Shown in pieces: positions 8,101 through 17,102 of a DNA stretch of 64,000 nt; positions within the stretch are counted from its first letter, which is position 1, and each line of letters begins with the position of its first letter. A program made the position numbers and the translations under genes. The DNA lies in NCBI GenBank assembly GCA_018771605.1, contig CP076324.1, positions 310,001 through 374,000 on the forward strand, given 5' to 3'. The stretch comes from Aquificota bacterium. GTDB lineage: Bacteria > Aquificota > Aquificia > Aquificales > Aquificaceae. The notes beneath the pieces were generated by a model. The model was not told where the DNA came from. It ran no database searches and was given only the letters and a program-made list of their open reading frames with translations.

Positions 8101-9004
8101 TTTTCAAAAGCTCAACCCTTACACGGTAATCTACAAGTATCTCAAGAGGTTCCCTGTTTAAATAAGGGTCCAAAAAGGGTATGGCGTAGGGCGAAGTAAG
8201 TAGCTTTCTTTCTTCCTCGTAGGATAACTCATCCACACCACCAAAGTAGGCTTTTGTCCCTCCCCTTTTCCTGCCTACGCTTTTTGTGGTGGATAGGCTA
8301 AAGCCAAGTTCTTTAAGGGCTTTCCTTACAGGCAAGGAAGAGGTATAAGAGACCCATACACCCTCCTTATGCATAAGCCTTTTTATCTCTTTTAAGAAGT
8401 CAAGGCTCCAAAGCTCTGGATTTCTGTAAGGTGAAAAGCCATCATGAAAAACCGCATGGGCTTCAAAGTCTTTTATCTTCTTTATACTTTCCCTTGCATC
8501 CCCAAGGTAAAGCTTAAAACTTACACCATCTTCCTCAAAGCTGGGAAGCTTTTCCAAAATATTTTTGTGGATGCTTCTAAACTCTTTTGGCATTGGTGGA
8601 ATTTGAGCAGGCACTTCCTTCTCAAGGGATATTATTTCAATCTCTATAAGTGGGTTTATCTCTTTTAACTTTTTGATGGCTACAGCCACATTATAGCCAA
8701 GTCCAAAGCCAATATCTAAGATGTTTATCCTTTTGAGGCTTTGTACCTTCTCCAAAAGTCCAGAAGGGTTAAAAAACTTTTCAAGACATTCCCTTATGGC
8801 ACCGGCAGATAGGCTATGGTATGGTTCTCCGTAGTGGGAATGTATAAGAGTAAAATCACCTTCCTGTGTTTTCATAATTCCAGACCCTTCAAGGGAAGGC
8901 TTCAACCAAGATTTTAGCTCTAAAACCATAGTGCCTAATCTCTCTTCGGGTATATATATGCCTTCTCTTGCTAAATAGACTTCTATAACCCTTTCAACCT
9001 CCAT
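8039..9004 (-). CDS. MnmC2-type tRNA U34 methyltransferase (DUF752)
   Basis: 321 residues. The Rossmann SAM-binding motif DIGFGLGYN and FHDGFSPYRNPELW identify the methyltransferase half of MnmC, without the oxidase half, as characterised in Aquifex aeolicus (DUF752). It methylates the aminomethyl group at the wobble uridine of certain tRNAs. The reading frame has no stop before the tRNA-Phe gene and enters its antisense strand; about the last 20 residues (GGLEPPTPRFSAG...) are antisense tRNA translation and not conserved enzyme. The ATG follows an AT-rich stretch. Confidence 0.85.
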   Translation of the reverse strand: MEVERVIEVYLAREGIYIPEERLGTMVLELKSWLKPSLEGSGIMKTQEGDFTLIHSHYGEPYHSLSAGAIRECLEKFFNPSGLLEKVQSLKRINILDIGFGLGYNVAVAIKKLKEINPLIEIEIISLEKEVPAQIPPMPKEFRSIHKNILEKLPSFEEDGVSFKLYLGDARESIKKIKDFEAHAVFHDGFSPYRNPELWSLDFLKEIKRLMHKEGVWVSYTSSLPVRKALKELGFSLSTTKSVGRKRGGTKAYFGGVDELSYEEERKLLTSPYAIPFLDPYLNREPLEILVDYRVRVELLKMAQGGLEPPTPRFSAGCSTN

Positions 9005-9025
9005 AATTTCAATTATTTTAGACCT

Positions 9026-9056
9026 ACACGTTGAGTGAGAAATTAAAGCCGTGGGC
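9026..9056 (+). repeat. 31-nt solo repeat resembling IS ends, copy 1
   Basis: Starts ACACGTTGAGTGAGAAATTA and ends GCCGTGGGC. It matches 28 of 31 nt in the reverse complement of 40198-40228. Its GAGTGAGAAATT core matches the terminal repeats of the local IS (GAGTGAGAAATT), but the inner part differs. It lies between the divergent mnmC2 and trkH genes. Confidence 0.6.
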
Positions 9057-9131
9057 TTCCTGCCTGTTGATTTTTTAAATGTAGTGGCATGCTGATGCGT
9101 GCCTTAAAAATGGTTAAAATTTAACTATGGT

Positions 9132-10454
9132 ATGAAGGGTTTTGAATGGACGCCACATAGAATATTGCTGACTTCCTACTTAGTAGTAATACTCATAGGC
9201 TCCGTCCTTATATATCTTTCCACCACAAGGCCCATAAGCTACTTGGACGCCCTTTTTACAGCCACCTCTGCCACCACAGTAACGGGTCTTGTAGTGCTTG
9301 ACACGGAAAAGGACCTAAACTTCTTCGGAAAGGTTGTGGTATTGGCCCTTATTCAAATAGGTGGCCTTGGATATATGACCCTTACCACTTACTTCTTTAT
9401 AGCCCTTAGGAAGAGGCTTGGTTTGAGAGATAGGCTTATGCTGGCAGAGTCTTTTAACTATCCCGGTATGCATGGGCTTGTAAGGTTTATAAAAAGGATT
9501 ATACCCCTTGTTTTCTTTATTGAGTTTCTTGGCATGCTTGCCCTCTTCCCGCCCTTTCTGTTTAAACTGAGGGACCCAGCAGGGGCCTTTTTTGCAAGCC
9601 TATTTCATTCTGTTTCCGCCTTCAACAACGCCGGCTTTTCCACCTTTTCTGATAACCTTATGGGTTTTAGGGGAAATGTATGGGTAAACTTGGTTATAAG
9701 CCTTTTGATAATCCTTGGTGGGTTGGGCTTTTATGTTATATACGAGCTAATACTCTACAAAAGGGGTGAGATAAGGAGGATTTCTACACATACAAAGCTT
9801 GTCTTTTTGTCTTCTTCCTTTCTTATTCTTATAGGCTTTATTTTCCTTCTTTTTGACCTGTGGCGCTTCAAAGATATGTCTTTGGGAGAAAAGGTGCTTG
9901 CAAGCTTCTTTCATAGCGTTTCTGCCAGAACGGCCGGCTTTAACACCATAGATATTGCAAAGCTTTCTGAGGCATCCCAGTTTTTGATAATAAACCTTAT
10001 GTTTGTGGGAGCTTCTCCCGGTGGCACTGGTGGGGGCATAAAAACCATAACGGCTGTGGTGGTCTTTTTGGCTGTGCTTTCTTATATAAAGGGTAGGCAA
10101 GATGTGGTAGTCTTTGGAAGGAGGCTCATAGAAGTTCAAGTGCATAGGGCTATGGTTATACTTAGCTTGGCCTTTGCCTACAACACTATTGTGGCCATGC
10201 TTCTGGCAGAGATTGAAAACATAAAACTATTGCCCGCTCTCTTTGAGACGGTATCGGCCTTTGCTACTGTGGGGCTTTCTTTGGGCAATCCTAAGGGCCT
10301 TAGCCTCTCTGCAGACTTTTCTCCCTTGGGTAAAGGCCTTATAATTCTAAGCATGCTCATAGGAAGGGTGGGCCTGCTTGGCTTTATGCTTGCCCTTGTG
10401 GGTAAAGAAAAACCAACTCATGTAAAACTTCCTGAGGCGAGGCTTTTGATATGA
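9132..10454 (+). CDS. TrkH/KtrB-type potassium transporter, membrane subunit
   Basis: 440 residues, polytopic. The four pore loops of the Trk/Ktr/HKT superfamily are visible, each with the filter glycine: TTVTGL, FNNAGFS, ARTAGFN and FATVGLS. It conducts K+ across the inner membrane when gated by the ring of RCK subunits encoded next. The ATG at 9132 has no Shine-Dalgarno sequence; TTAAAATTTAAC lies just upstream. The stop overlaps the trkA start (ATGA), so the two are coupled. Length is closer to KtrB than to E. coli TrkH. Confidence 0.93.
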   Translation: MKGFEWTPHRILLTSYLVVILIGSVLIYLSTTRPISYLDALFTATSATTVTGLVVLDTEKDLNFFGKVVVLALIQIGGLGYMTLTTYFFIALRKRLGLRDRLMLAESFNYPGMHGLVRFIKRIIPLVFFIEFLGMLALFPPFLFKLRDPAGAFFASLFHSVSAFNNAGFSTFSDNLMGFRGNVWVNLVISLLIILGGLGFYVIYELILYKRGEIRRISTHTKLVFLSSSFLILIGFIFLLFDLWRFKDMSLGEKVLASFFHSVSARTAGFNTIDIAKLSEASQFLIINLMFVGASPGGTGGGIKTITAVVVFLAVLSYIKGRQDVVVFGRRLIEVQVHRAMVILSLAFAYNTIVAMLLAEIENIKLLPALFETVSAFATVGLSLGNPKGLSLSADFSPLGKGLIILSMLIGRVGLLGFMLALVGKEKPTHVKLPEARLLI

Positions 10455-11092
10455 AGAAGGTTTTTGGAGTTATTGGACTTGGAAGGTTCGGTTTTAACGT
10501 GGCAAAGACCTTGGCCGAAGGCGGTGCGGAGGTTATAGCCTGTGATGTGGATGAGGAGAAGGTAAAGGCCATAGCGGAGCTTGTATCTCAAGCCTTCATA
10601 CTTGATGCCACCGATGAAAAGGCCCTAAAGGAGTCTGGCATAGCCAATGCGGATGTGGTGATAGTGAGCATAGGTGAGAACATAGAGGCGAGCATACTGG
10701 TGGTGGTCCAGCTTATGGAGCTTGGAGTAAAGGAGATTATAGCAAAGGCGGTAAATCCTCTTCATGGAAGGATATTGGAGAGGCTTGGTATAAGCAGGGT
10801 CATACATCCAGAAAGGGATATGGCCATAAGGCTTGCCCACTCTCTACTTGTAGGTGGCTTTATAGAGGAGATACCCATAGCAGAAAACTACAGCATCTTT
10901 GAGATGCTACCACCACAAAGGCTTCATAATAAAGCACTTAAGGACATTGACCTAAGGAGGAAGTACGATATCACCGTTCTGGCCATAAAGAGGGGTGAAA
11001 GGTTTATAGTAAACCCATCGGGTGATGAGGTAGTGCTTCCAAACGACATACTTGTAGTATTGGGCAACAGGGAGAGGATAGTATCCTTGTGA
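10451..11092 (+). CDS. TrkA/KtrA-type potassium channel regulatory subunit (RCK)
   Basis: 213 residues. An N-terminal Rossmann fold begins GVIGLGRFG with an acidic residue at the end of strand 2 (CDVDEE), typical of NAD(H) or ATP binding RCK_N. A TrkA_C domain follows (about residues 135-213, ending DILVVLGNRERI). A single RCK unit, so Ktr-like and probably an octameric ring beneath the K+ channel. Coupled to the preceding transporter by ATGA overlap. Confidence 0.93.
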   Translation: MKKVFGVIGLGRFGFNVAKTLAEGGAEVIACDVDEEKVKAIAELVSQAFILDATDEKALKESGIANADVVIVSIGENIEASILVVVQLMELGVKEIIAKAVNPLHGRILERLGISRVIHPERDMAIRLAHSLLVGGFIEEIPIAENYSIFEMLPPQRLHNKALKDIDLRRKYDITVLAIKRGERFIVNPSGDEVVLPNDILVVLGNRERIVSL

Positions 11093-11101
11093 TAATATTC
11101 T

Positions 11102-12214
11102 ATGCTAATGCGTAAGCTTTTGCTTCTTCTTCTCTTTGTTCTTCTTGGTGCCTTTGTGCTTATCTTTGCCATAAACAAGGGGGGAGAAAAGTATGCGGTG
11201 GTGGAAGAAAAGGAGATAAAGAGGTTGGTCTATGGCTCTGGCTATGCCAGAAGCAAGGATTATGTGCTTTTGAAGGCCGAGGTCTCTGGCTATATAAAGG
11301 AGGTCCTTGTAGAGGAGGGGGATTATGTAAAGAGGGGGCAGGTGCTTGCCCTTATGGACAGTGGCCCACTGGAAGAAAGCATAAAAGAAGTCTCTGAAAG
11401 GTTAAGCCTTGCAAGAGAGAGGTCAAGGGAGGACTCTCCCTATCTTAAAAGCTTGGAAAAGGCCTTAGAATCTGCCAAAGTAAGCATGGAAAACTCCAAA
11501 AGTGCCTTTGAAAGAAGGGAAAGGCTCTTTTCACAGGGGCTAATACCAAGGGAAGCCTACGAACAGAGTAAAACCCAGTATGAGATAGCCAAAAGAGAGT
11601 ATGAGAGGGCAAAGAATGCTTATGAAGATGCTATAAGGTCCATAAACACCGAAAAAAGAGTGCTTGAAGCGGACCTAAAAAGACTTTTGAAAGAAAAGGA
11701 AAAGTATGTTATAAGAAGTCCCATAGAGGGCTATGTTCTCAAAAAGTATGTAAGCAAGGGTGATTATATAAACCATATAAGCCAAGACAATAAGCTTTTC
11801 TCCATAGGTTCAAGGGATTGGGAGGTTTGGCTGGAGGTGGATGAAGAGTATGCGGGGCTTGTAAAGGAGGGGCAAAGGGTGGTCCTTAAGCTGGATGCCT
11901 ACCCAGATAGGACCTTTGAGGGGAGGGTGGCAAAGATAATAAGGGAGGTAGACAGAAGCAGAAAGCTCATCACCGTAAAGGTCCTTGCAGGCCTTCCAAA
12001 GGAAACACCCTTTGGCGCCACAGTGGACGGCCAGATAGAGGTGGAAAACAAAAAGATGCTTCTAATTCCGGCAAGCGCCTACAGGGATGGCTATGTGCTT
12101 GTCTATGATGGCATAAGGAAGATAAGGGTGCCGGTAGAAGTTGGAGAGAGGTTTGGTGAGTATATTGAGGTAAAAAGTGGCCTACGGCCCGGTCAAAGGG
12201 TTGTCTTGCCATGA
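11102..12214 (+). CDS. Periplasmic adaptor (membrane fusion protein) of an ABC efflux system
   Basis: 370 residues. An N-terminal membrane anchor (MLMRKLLLLLLFVLLGAF) is followed by a biotinyl-lipoyl-like half (SGYIKEVLVEEGDYVKRGQVL), a helical hairpin (about residues 90-205), the second lipoyl half and beta-barrel domains (VWLEVDEEYAGLVKEGQRV). This is MacA/HlyD architecture. It bridges an inner-membrane ABC exporter to an outer-membrane channel. Its stop overlaps the next permease start (ATGA), forming a MacA-permease-ATPase set. No outer-membrane factor is encoded nearby. Confidence 0.9.
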   Translation: MLMRKLLLLLLFVLLGAFVLIFAINKGGEKYAVVEEKEIKRLVYGSGYARSKDYVLLKAEVSGYIKEVLVEEGDYVKRGQVLALMDSGPLEESIKEVSERLSLARERSREDSPYLKSLEKALESAKVSMENSKSAFERRERLFSQGLIPREAYEQSKTQYEIAKREYERAKNAYEDAIRSINTEKRVLEADLKRLLKEKEKYVIRSPIEGYVLKKYVSKGDYINHISQDNKLFSIGSRDWEVWLEVDEEYAGLVKEGQRVVLKLDAYPDRTFEGRVAKIIREVDRSRKLITVKVLAGLPKETPFGATVDGQIEVENKKMLLIPASAYRDGYVLVYDGIRKIRVPVEVGERFGEYIEVKSGLRPGQRVVLP

Positions 12215-13431
12215 ACTATATCCTCTTTGTGGCCTTTAAGATGCTTCTTGAGAGAAAAAGGCAAACCTTGGTCTCCATCTTGGGCGTTTCTGTGGGTGTT
12301 TGCGCCTTTATAGTGATGAGCTCCCTCATGCTTGGCTTTCAAAACTACTTTATACAGCAGGTCATAGACTTGGAGCCTCACATAAAGATAAAGCCAAGGG
12401 AAGAAGAGCAAGAGGTGGAAAAATACGCCATCCTTCTTGGTGCAAAGCCAAAGGAAAAGGACAGGATACTTGGCTGGCAGGAGATCATAAAGGAGCTGGA
12501 AGAAAACCCACAGGTGGTAGGCAGTGCGGAAAGGCTCATAAGCAGGGGGATTTTAAAGTATGGTATAAAGGACAAGCCCATAACGCTCATTGGCATAAAC
12601 CCGCAGAGGGAGCCGAGGGCTTCTGTGATAGAGAGGTTCCTTGTCTATAAAAGACTTGATAAGCTTGAGACAAACAGGACTGGTGTGATAATTGGCAGTC
12701 TTGTGGCAAGGAGCCTTGGGATAAAAGAGCTTGGCAAAAAACTTGTGCTTGTGGCACCAAACGGGAAAAGCCTTTTGGTGAGCGTGGAGGACTTTTTTGA
12801 CTCTGGCATAACCAACATAGATGATACAAGGGTGTATATAAACATAAAAACCCTTCAAAGCCTTTTGGAAAGACAGGGAGAAGTAAACGAGATAGTGCTT
12901 AAGATAAGGGATGTGGACAGTGCAGAAAGGCTTGCAAGAGAGCTAAAAGAGAAAATACCCTACGAGGTGGAAAGCTGGCAAAGGGCCTACAGGAACTTTT
13001 TAAGCATCTTCAAAATCCAAAACATCATAACCTACATGATAGTCTTTGCCATCTTGACCGTTTCGGCCTTTGGCATCTTTAACATAATCATGATGACAGT
13101 CCTTGAGAAGAAAAAGGATATTGCCATACTTATGGCCATGGGCTTTACAAGAAGGGACATACTTTTTATCTTTGTGGTGCAGGGCCTCATAATAGGATTG
13201 CTTGGTGCCATAATAGGCTCTTTTCTTGGCTTTGGATTGCAAGAATACCTTGAGTCTGTGAGGCTTGATGTGGAGGGTCTAATAAGGACCAAGGGCTTTG
13301 TGCTGGACAGAAGCCCAATCCTTTACCTATATGCCTTTGCCTTCTCCCTCTTCTTCTCCCTTTTGGCAAGCCTATATCCTTCCTACAGAGCAAGCAGGCT
13401 GAACCCTGTGGACATCTTTAGAAGCCAATGA
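12211..13431 (+). CDS. MacB/LolC-type ABC transporter permease
   Basis: 406 residues: one N-terminal helix, a long extracytoplasmic MacB-type domain (about 45-270) and three C-terminal helices with the FtsX fold. The cytoplasmic turn EKKKDIAILMAMGFTRRDI and the end YPSYRASRLNPVDIFRSQ are diagnostic of the MacB/LolC/FtsX family. The ATPase is a separate downstream gene. With an adaptor upstream, export of a peptide, lipid or drug is more likely than lipoprotein release, but the LolCE role cannot be excluded. Confidence 0.9.
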   Translation: MNYILFVAFKMLLERKRQTLVSILGVSVGVCAFIVMSSLMLGFQNYFIQQVIDLEPHIKIKPREEEQEVEKYAILLGAKPKEKDRILGWQEIIKELEENPQVVGSAERLISRGILKYGIKDKPITLIGINPQREPRASVIERFLVYKRLDKLETNRTGVIIGSLVARSLGIKELGKKLVLVAPNGKSLLVSVEDFFDSGITNIDDTRVYINIKTLQSLLERQGEVNEIVLKIRDVDSAERLARELKEKIPYEVESWQRAYRNFLSIFKIQNIITYMIVFAILTVSAFGIFNIIMMTVLEKKKDIAILMAMGFTRRDILFIFVVQGLIIGLLGAIIGSFLGFGLQEYLESVRLDVEGLIRTKGFVLDRSPILYLYAFAFSLFFSLLASLYPSYRASRLNPVDIFRSQ

Positions 13432-14075
13432 TTGAACTAAGGGGAGTAAAAAAAGTCATAGGACAAGAGGAGATACTAAAAGGCATTGACATTGAAATAA
13501 AAAAAGGTGAGTTTGTGGCCATCATAGGTGCGAGCGGTTCTGGAAAAAGCTCCATGCTATACATAATGGGACTTTTAGATAGGCCCACAGAGGGGGAGGT
13601 TTTCTTTGAGGAGGAAAGGATAGACTTCTCCGAGGAAGAAAAGATATCCAAAATAAGAAACCAGAAGATAGGCTTTGTCTTTCAATTCCATTATCTTTTG
13701 CCAGAGTTTAGCCTTTTGGAGAATGTGATGATACCAGCCATAAGGCTTGGGATGAAAAGAGAGGAAGCAAGGGAGAGGGCCTATGAGCTTTTGAGGAGGC
13801 TTGGCCTTGGTGGAAAGGAGAATAGGAAGATATACCAAATATCGGGAGGTGAGATGCAAAGGGTTGCCATAGCAAGGGCACTTATAAACAAACCCTTGGT
13901 TATCCTTGCAGACGAGCCTACAGGAAACTTAGACAGCAAAAACACCCAAGCGGTCATGGACATATTCAAAGACATAAACTCTGAAGGCACCACCATAGTG
14001 ATGGTGACCCATGAACTGGAACTTGCCAAACAGGCGCACAGGATTGTGGAGATGAGGGACGGAAGAATACTATAA
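13428..14075 (+). CDS. MacB/LolD-type ABC transporter ATPase
   Basis: 215 residues. Walker A GASGSGKSS, Q-loop FQFHYLLPEF, signature SGGEMQRVAIARAL, Walker B VILADEPTGNLDS and the switch His in VTHELE are all intact. The PTGNLDS variant and the tyrosine-rich Q-loop region are typical of the LolD/MacB branch. Start overlaps the permease stop (ATGA). It powers the exporter formed with the two preceding products. Confidence 0.93.
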   Translation: MIELRGVKKVIGQEEILKGIDIEIKKGEFVAIIGASGSGKSSMLYIMGLLDRPTEGEVFFEEERIDFSEEEKISKIRNQKIGFVFQFHYLLPEFSLLENVMIPAIRLGMKREEARERAYELLRRLGLGGKENRKIYQISGGEMQRVAIARALINKPLVILADEPTGNLDSKNTQAVMDIFKDINSEGTTIVMVTHELELAKQAHRIVEMRDGRIL

Positions 14076-14172
14076 GGGCTTTTTTTAAAATTATTTGAAG
14101 CATACCTCTTGCGTGCAAAAACTCTTTGAGACAAAAACACAAAAACTTACTTTATCATCTCTTAATCATCCG

Positions 14173-14193
14173 TGAACCTACTTTTTAGGTTCA
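14173..14193. other. Inverted repeat in the gap before the CRISPR array
   Basis: TGAACCTA CTTTT TAGGTTCA has two perfect 8-nt arms. It may be a weak terminator or a CRISPR-leader element. The rest of 14076-14294 has no ORF or other signal that I can support. Confidence 0.35.
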
Positions 14194-14216
14194 TAACCTT
14201 TTGGATAAGATATATC

Positions 14217-14235
14217 AAGGCTTAGAAGCCTTTTT
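14217..14235 (+). terminator. Intrinsic terminator after the ABC efflux operon
   Basis: AAGGCT TAGA AGCCTT followed by TTT. It is 140 nt beyond the ATPase stop and before the CRISPR promoter, so it would isolate the array from upstream transcription. Confidence 0.55.
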
Positions 14236-14294
14236 GCGAAAAATTCTCAATTCCCAACTGGAGGTTCGCGGAAATTTTGCTCCACTTGAACCAC

Positions 14295-14323
14295 TTGACA
14301 GATTCCTAAAATTGGTGTATTAT
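14295..14323 (+). promoter_or_regulatory. CRISPR array promoter in the leader
   Basis: A perfect -35 TTGACA (14295-14300), 17-nt spacer and -10 TATTAT (14318-14323) place the transcript start near 14330, about 23 nt before the first repeat. This fixes the leader on the left and transcription rightward. Confidence 0.7.
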
Positions 14324-14352
14324 CTATATTAGCTTTAGGTGGTAGGTGTTGG

Positions 14353-14842
14353 GTTTTATCTGAACTATGTGGGATGTAAAGGTGAGACTGTTTATCGCTT
14401 CTTCTTTCATAAAGTTGGTTTTATCTGAACTATGTGGGATGTAAAGCAACACCATCCACTTCAAGAACAAACTCTTTTTCTGTGTTTTATCTGAACTATG
14501 TGGGATGTAAAGTTGAGACGGGCAAATTCTCAATGGGGTTTAGCTCAAGTTTTATCTGAACTATGTGGGATGTAAAGGGCTCTGCCCATATCTTCACTCC
14601 ATTCTTTTGTTTTAGTTTTATCTGAACTATGTGGGATGTAAAGTAGTAATTGTCTGTGTAAAAGCAGTACTCAACCGGTGTTTTATCTGAACTATGTGGG
14701 ATGTAAAGTTCTCATCAATACCTACAATATTATTAGCATGTGAAATAGTTTTATCTGAACTATGTGGGATGTAAAGTCTTCCTTTACAACTATTTCCTGC
14801 CCTAAAGCCCTTAGTTTTATCTGAACTATGTGGGATGTAAAG
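14353..14842 (+). CRISPR. CRISPR array, 8 identical 29-nt repeats and 7 spacers
   Basis: Repeats start at 14353, 14418, 14484, 14549, 14615, 14680, 14748 and 14814. Each is 29 nt, begins GTTTTATCTGAAC and ends GGGATGTAAAG, with no mismatches. Spacers are 36, 37, 36, 37, 36, 39 and 37 nt and all differ. The repeat has no strong palindrome and its form (GTTTTATC...AAAG) resembles type I-B/III repeats of thermophiles; the crRNA 5' handle would be ATGTAAAG. No cas gene lies within the window, so effector proteins must come from elsewhere. The last 12 nt of repeat 8 are duplicated at 14843-14854. Confidence 0.97.
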
Positions 14843-14862
14843 TGGGATGTAAAGTAAGAAGC

Positions 14863-16233
14863 CTATTCAAAAAGCTTAACAGCTTCCCTTAAAACCATAT
14901 CCACCTTCTCTTGGCTTGGCATCTCCACATATATCCTTATGAGTGGTTCTGTGCCAGAGGCTCTAAGGAGAAGCCAGCCATCATCCTCAAAGATGAGCTT
15001 TAGGCCATCAAGGGTATTTACCTTAAAAACCTTAAAGTCTCCAAGCTTCTCTGGTGGGTTCTTTATAAGTTCTTTTAGCCTTTCCTTTTTGTCCTCTTCC
15101 GCATGAAGGTCCACTCTCTTATAGTAGGCCTCTCCGTATTCTTTAAAGATTTCTTCTATTATTCCAGAGAGGGGCTTGTCCTTTAACATAATAAGCTCCA
15201 GAAGGTTCAAACCAGTAAAAAGTCCATCCCTTTCTGGAAGAAAATCCACAATGCCATATCCACCGCTCTCCTCACCACCAAAGAGGACCTTTTCTCTTAT
15301 TATGACCTCGTTTATGTTCTTAAAGCCCACTGCCACCTCTTTTAGCTCCACGCCGAAGGCCTTGCATATCCTGTCAGCAAGGTAGGTGGTGGAGACTGTT
15401 TTTACCACCAGACCATCCCTTAGCCCTTTGTTCTTCAAGAGATGATAAAGCAAAAGCACATAGATGAGCTGTGAGTTTACAAAGTTCCCTTTTTCATCCA
15501 CAAGGGCTATCCTGTCTCCATCTCCGTCGTTGGCTATGCCAAGGTCTGCACCAAGGGACCTAACTTTAAGGATTAGTGGTTGAAGATGCTTTTCTACAGG
15601 TTCTGGCGCATGGCCTCCAAAGAGGGGGTCCCTGTAGCTTCTTATGTTTATAACAGAGGTCTTTGTGCCGGTGAGTATATGAGAATAGGTGCCAAGGGCA
15701 GAACCATACATGGCATCATGGACCAAAAGCATATCCCTTTGTGATAATAGCTCCATGTTTATCCTGTTTTTTACCTCCCTCATATACTCTCCCCAGATGT
15801 TTATATACTCTGGCTTAAAGTTCTCCGGCTTTATATCTTCTGAAATCTCTTTTTCTACCTCCGATATAAACTCTGGTGTGGCAGAGCCACCAAAATAGTC
15901 CTTTATCTTGTAGCCGTTATACTCCGGCGGATTGTGAGATGCGGTTATCATAACGCCGTTATCAAAGCCCATATACTTGACGGCAAAGGAGACCATGGGG
16001 GTGGTGCAAGCCTTGTTGGCAAGATAACATTCAAAACCAAGGGTTCTAAAGACCTTATAGACCTCAAGGGCAAAATGCTCCGACATAAATCGGTTATCAT
16101 AGCCCACTATAACTTTATTCTTTCCTTTCCTTTGAAGCACCTTGGCATGGGCATAGGCAACCCTTCTTACGTTTTCAAAGGTAAAGCTTTCGCCTATTAT
16201 GGCTCTCCATCCATCGGTGCCAAACTTTATCAT
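14863..16233 (-). CDS. Phosphoglucomutase/phosphomannomutase family protein
   Basis: 456 residues of the alpha-D-phosphohexomutase fold. The phosphoserine loop TASHNPP (Ser99), metal loop NDGDGDR (around residue 235), sugar-binding loop GGEESGG and phosphate-binding loop RASGTEPLIRIY are all present in the usual order. It interconverts hexose 1- and 6-phosphates; glucose, mannose or glucosamine specificity cannot be told by eye. The start overlaps the stop of the upstream SPFH gene (ATGA). Its stop lies 9 nt from the CRISPR trailing end. Confidence 0.9.
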   Translation of the reverse strand: MIKFGTDGWRAIIGESFTFENVRRVAYAHAKVLQRKGKNKVIVGYDNRFMSEHFALEVYKVFRTLGFECYLANKACTTPMVSFAVKYMGFDNGVMITASHNPPEYNGYKIKDYFGGSATPEFISEVEKEISEDIKPENFKPEYINIWGEYMREVKNRINMELLSQRDMLLVHDAMYGSALGTYSHILTGTKTSVINIRSYRDPLFGGHAPEPVEKHLQPLILKVRSLGADLGIANDGDGDRIALVDEKGNFVNSQLIYVLLLYHLLKNKGLRDGLVVKTVSTTYLADRICKAFGVELKEVAVGFKNINEVIIREKVLFGGEESGGYGIVDFLPERDGLFTGLNLLELIMLKDKPLSGIIEEIFKEYGEAYYKRVDLHAEEDKKERLKELIKNPPEKLGDFKVFKVNTLDGLKLIFEDDGWLLLRASGTEPLIRIYVEMPSQEKVDMVLREAVKLFE

Positions 16234-17081
16234 TTTTGTCCTCCTTGAGGTATGTTTATTATGGGGGTCATCCTTGTATCATATGGGATTAGTATGATGG
16301 TGTTGTTGGGGCTTTTGGCATACTCTTGAATGTTCTCTATAAACTTCCAAGTAAGGTATTCTTTGGTTAAAGAGCCGGCTATTATTCTGTTTGCTTCCGC
16401 TATACCTTGCGCCTCCACCTTTTTCCTTTCGGCCTCCAGTCTTTCCTTTTCCAAAAGAAACTGCATCCTTTGGGCCTCTTCGTAAGCTTTGCGCTTTTCT
16501 TCTATTGCCCTTACCACGCTTTCTGGTAGCCTTATATCCCTTATTAGCACATCTTCAAGGATTAGATACCTTTTCATGAGCTGGTTTTCCACCTCCCTTT
16601 TTATCTTCTCTTGGAGCTTTGTCCTCTCCTGATAGACCACCGAGCTTTCCATCTCCGCTATGGCATCCCTAACAGAGGTTCTAACTATCTGTTTTATAAG
16701 CTTCTCTTCGTAATCTGGACCGTATTCTCTGAGGAGCTCGGGGGCCTTTTTCCCATCCACCCTATAAAGCACGGCCACATCCATGTTTACAGGCAAGCCG
16801 TCCTTTGAAAGGGAGCTTATGGGGTTGTTCTTTTCTCTTGTAAACTCCACAGCCCTTGTCCTTATCTCCACCTTTTCCACGCTTTGAACTATGGGTATTC
16901 TAAGGTGCAAGCTCTCCCACATGGGCGTGGGGTCTATCTTTCCCAAGGTCCTCTTCACACCCACAAAGCCAGAGGGTATTATAACAAAGGGATTGCCTAT
17001 GAAGAACAGCAGAAGTATTAGTATGGGCAAAACCACGAGGTATGGCATAGACCTTAAGCCTTCTGTATTTACTTTTTTCAT
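16230..17081 (-). CDS. SPFH/prohibitin-family membrane protein
   Basis: 283 residues. One N-terminal membrane helix (about 13-33), an SPFH domain (VIIPSGFVGVKRTLGKI to VLIRDIRLPESVV) and a charged coiled coil (about 195-245) rich in Glu, Arg and Lys. This is the plan of prohibitin/HflK-like scaffold proteins that form ring complexes and modulate membrane proteases. The promoter TATAAT (minus strand, 17103-17108) and a GGAGG site precede the ATG. Cotranscribed with the sugar mutase. The exact subgroup is not decided. Confidence 0.85.
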   Translation of the reverse strand: MKKVNTEGLRSMPYLVVLPILILLLFFIGNPFVIIPSGFVGVKRTLGKIDPTPMWESLHLRIPIVQSVEKVEIRTRAVEFTREKNNPISSLSKDGLPVNMDVAVLYRVDGKKAPELLREYGPDYEEKLIKQIVRTSVRDAIAEMESSVVYQERTKLQEKIKREVENQLMKRYLILEDVLIRDIRLPESVVRAIEEKRKAYEEAQRMQFLLEKERLEAERKKVEAQGIAEANRIIAGSLTKEYLTWKFIENIQEYAKSPNNTIILIPYDTRMTPIINIPQGGQK

Positions 17082-17102
17082 ACTTTACCCCTCCATGCTT
17101 CT

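Noticed and set aside
14353-14842. Repeated YIPHSSDKT peptide from a minus-strand frame over the array
   Set aside because: It is only the translation of CRISPR repeats, not a repeat protein.
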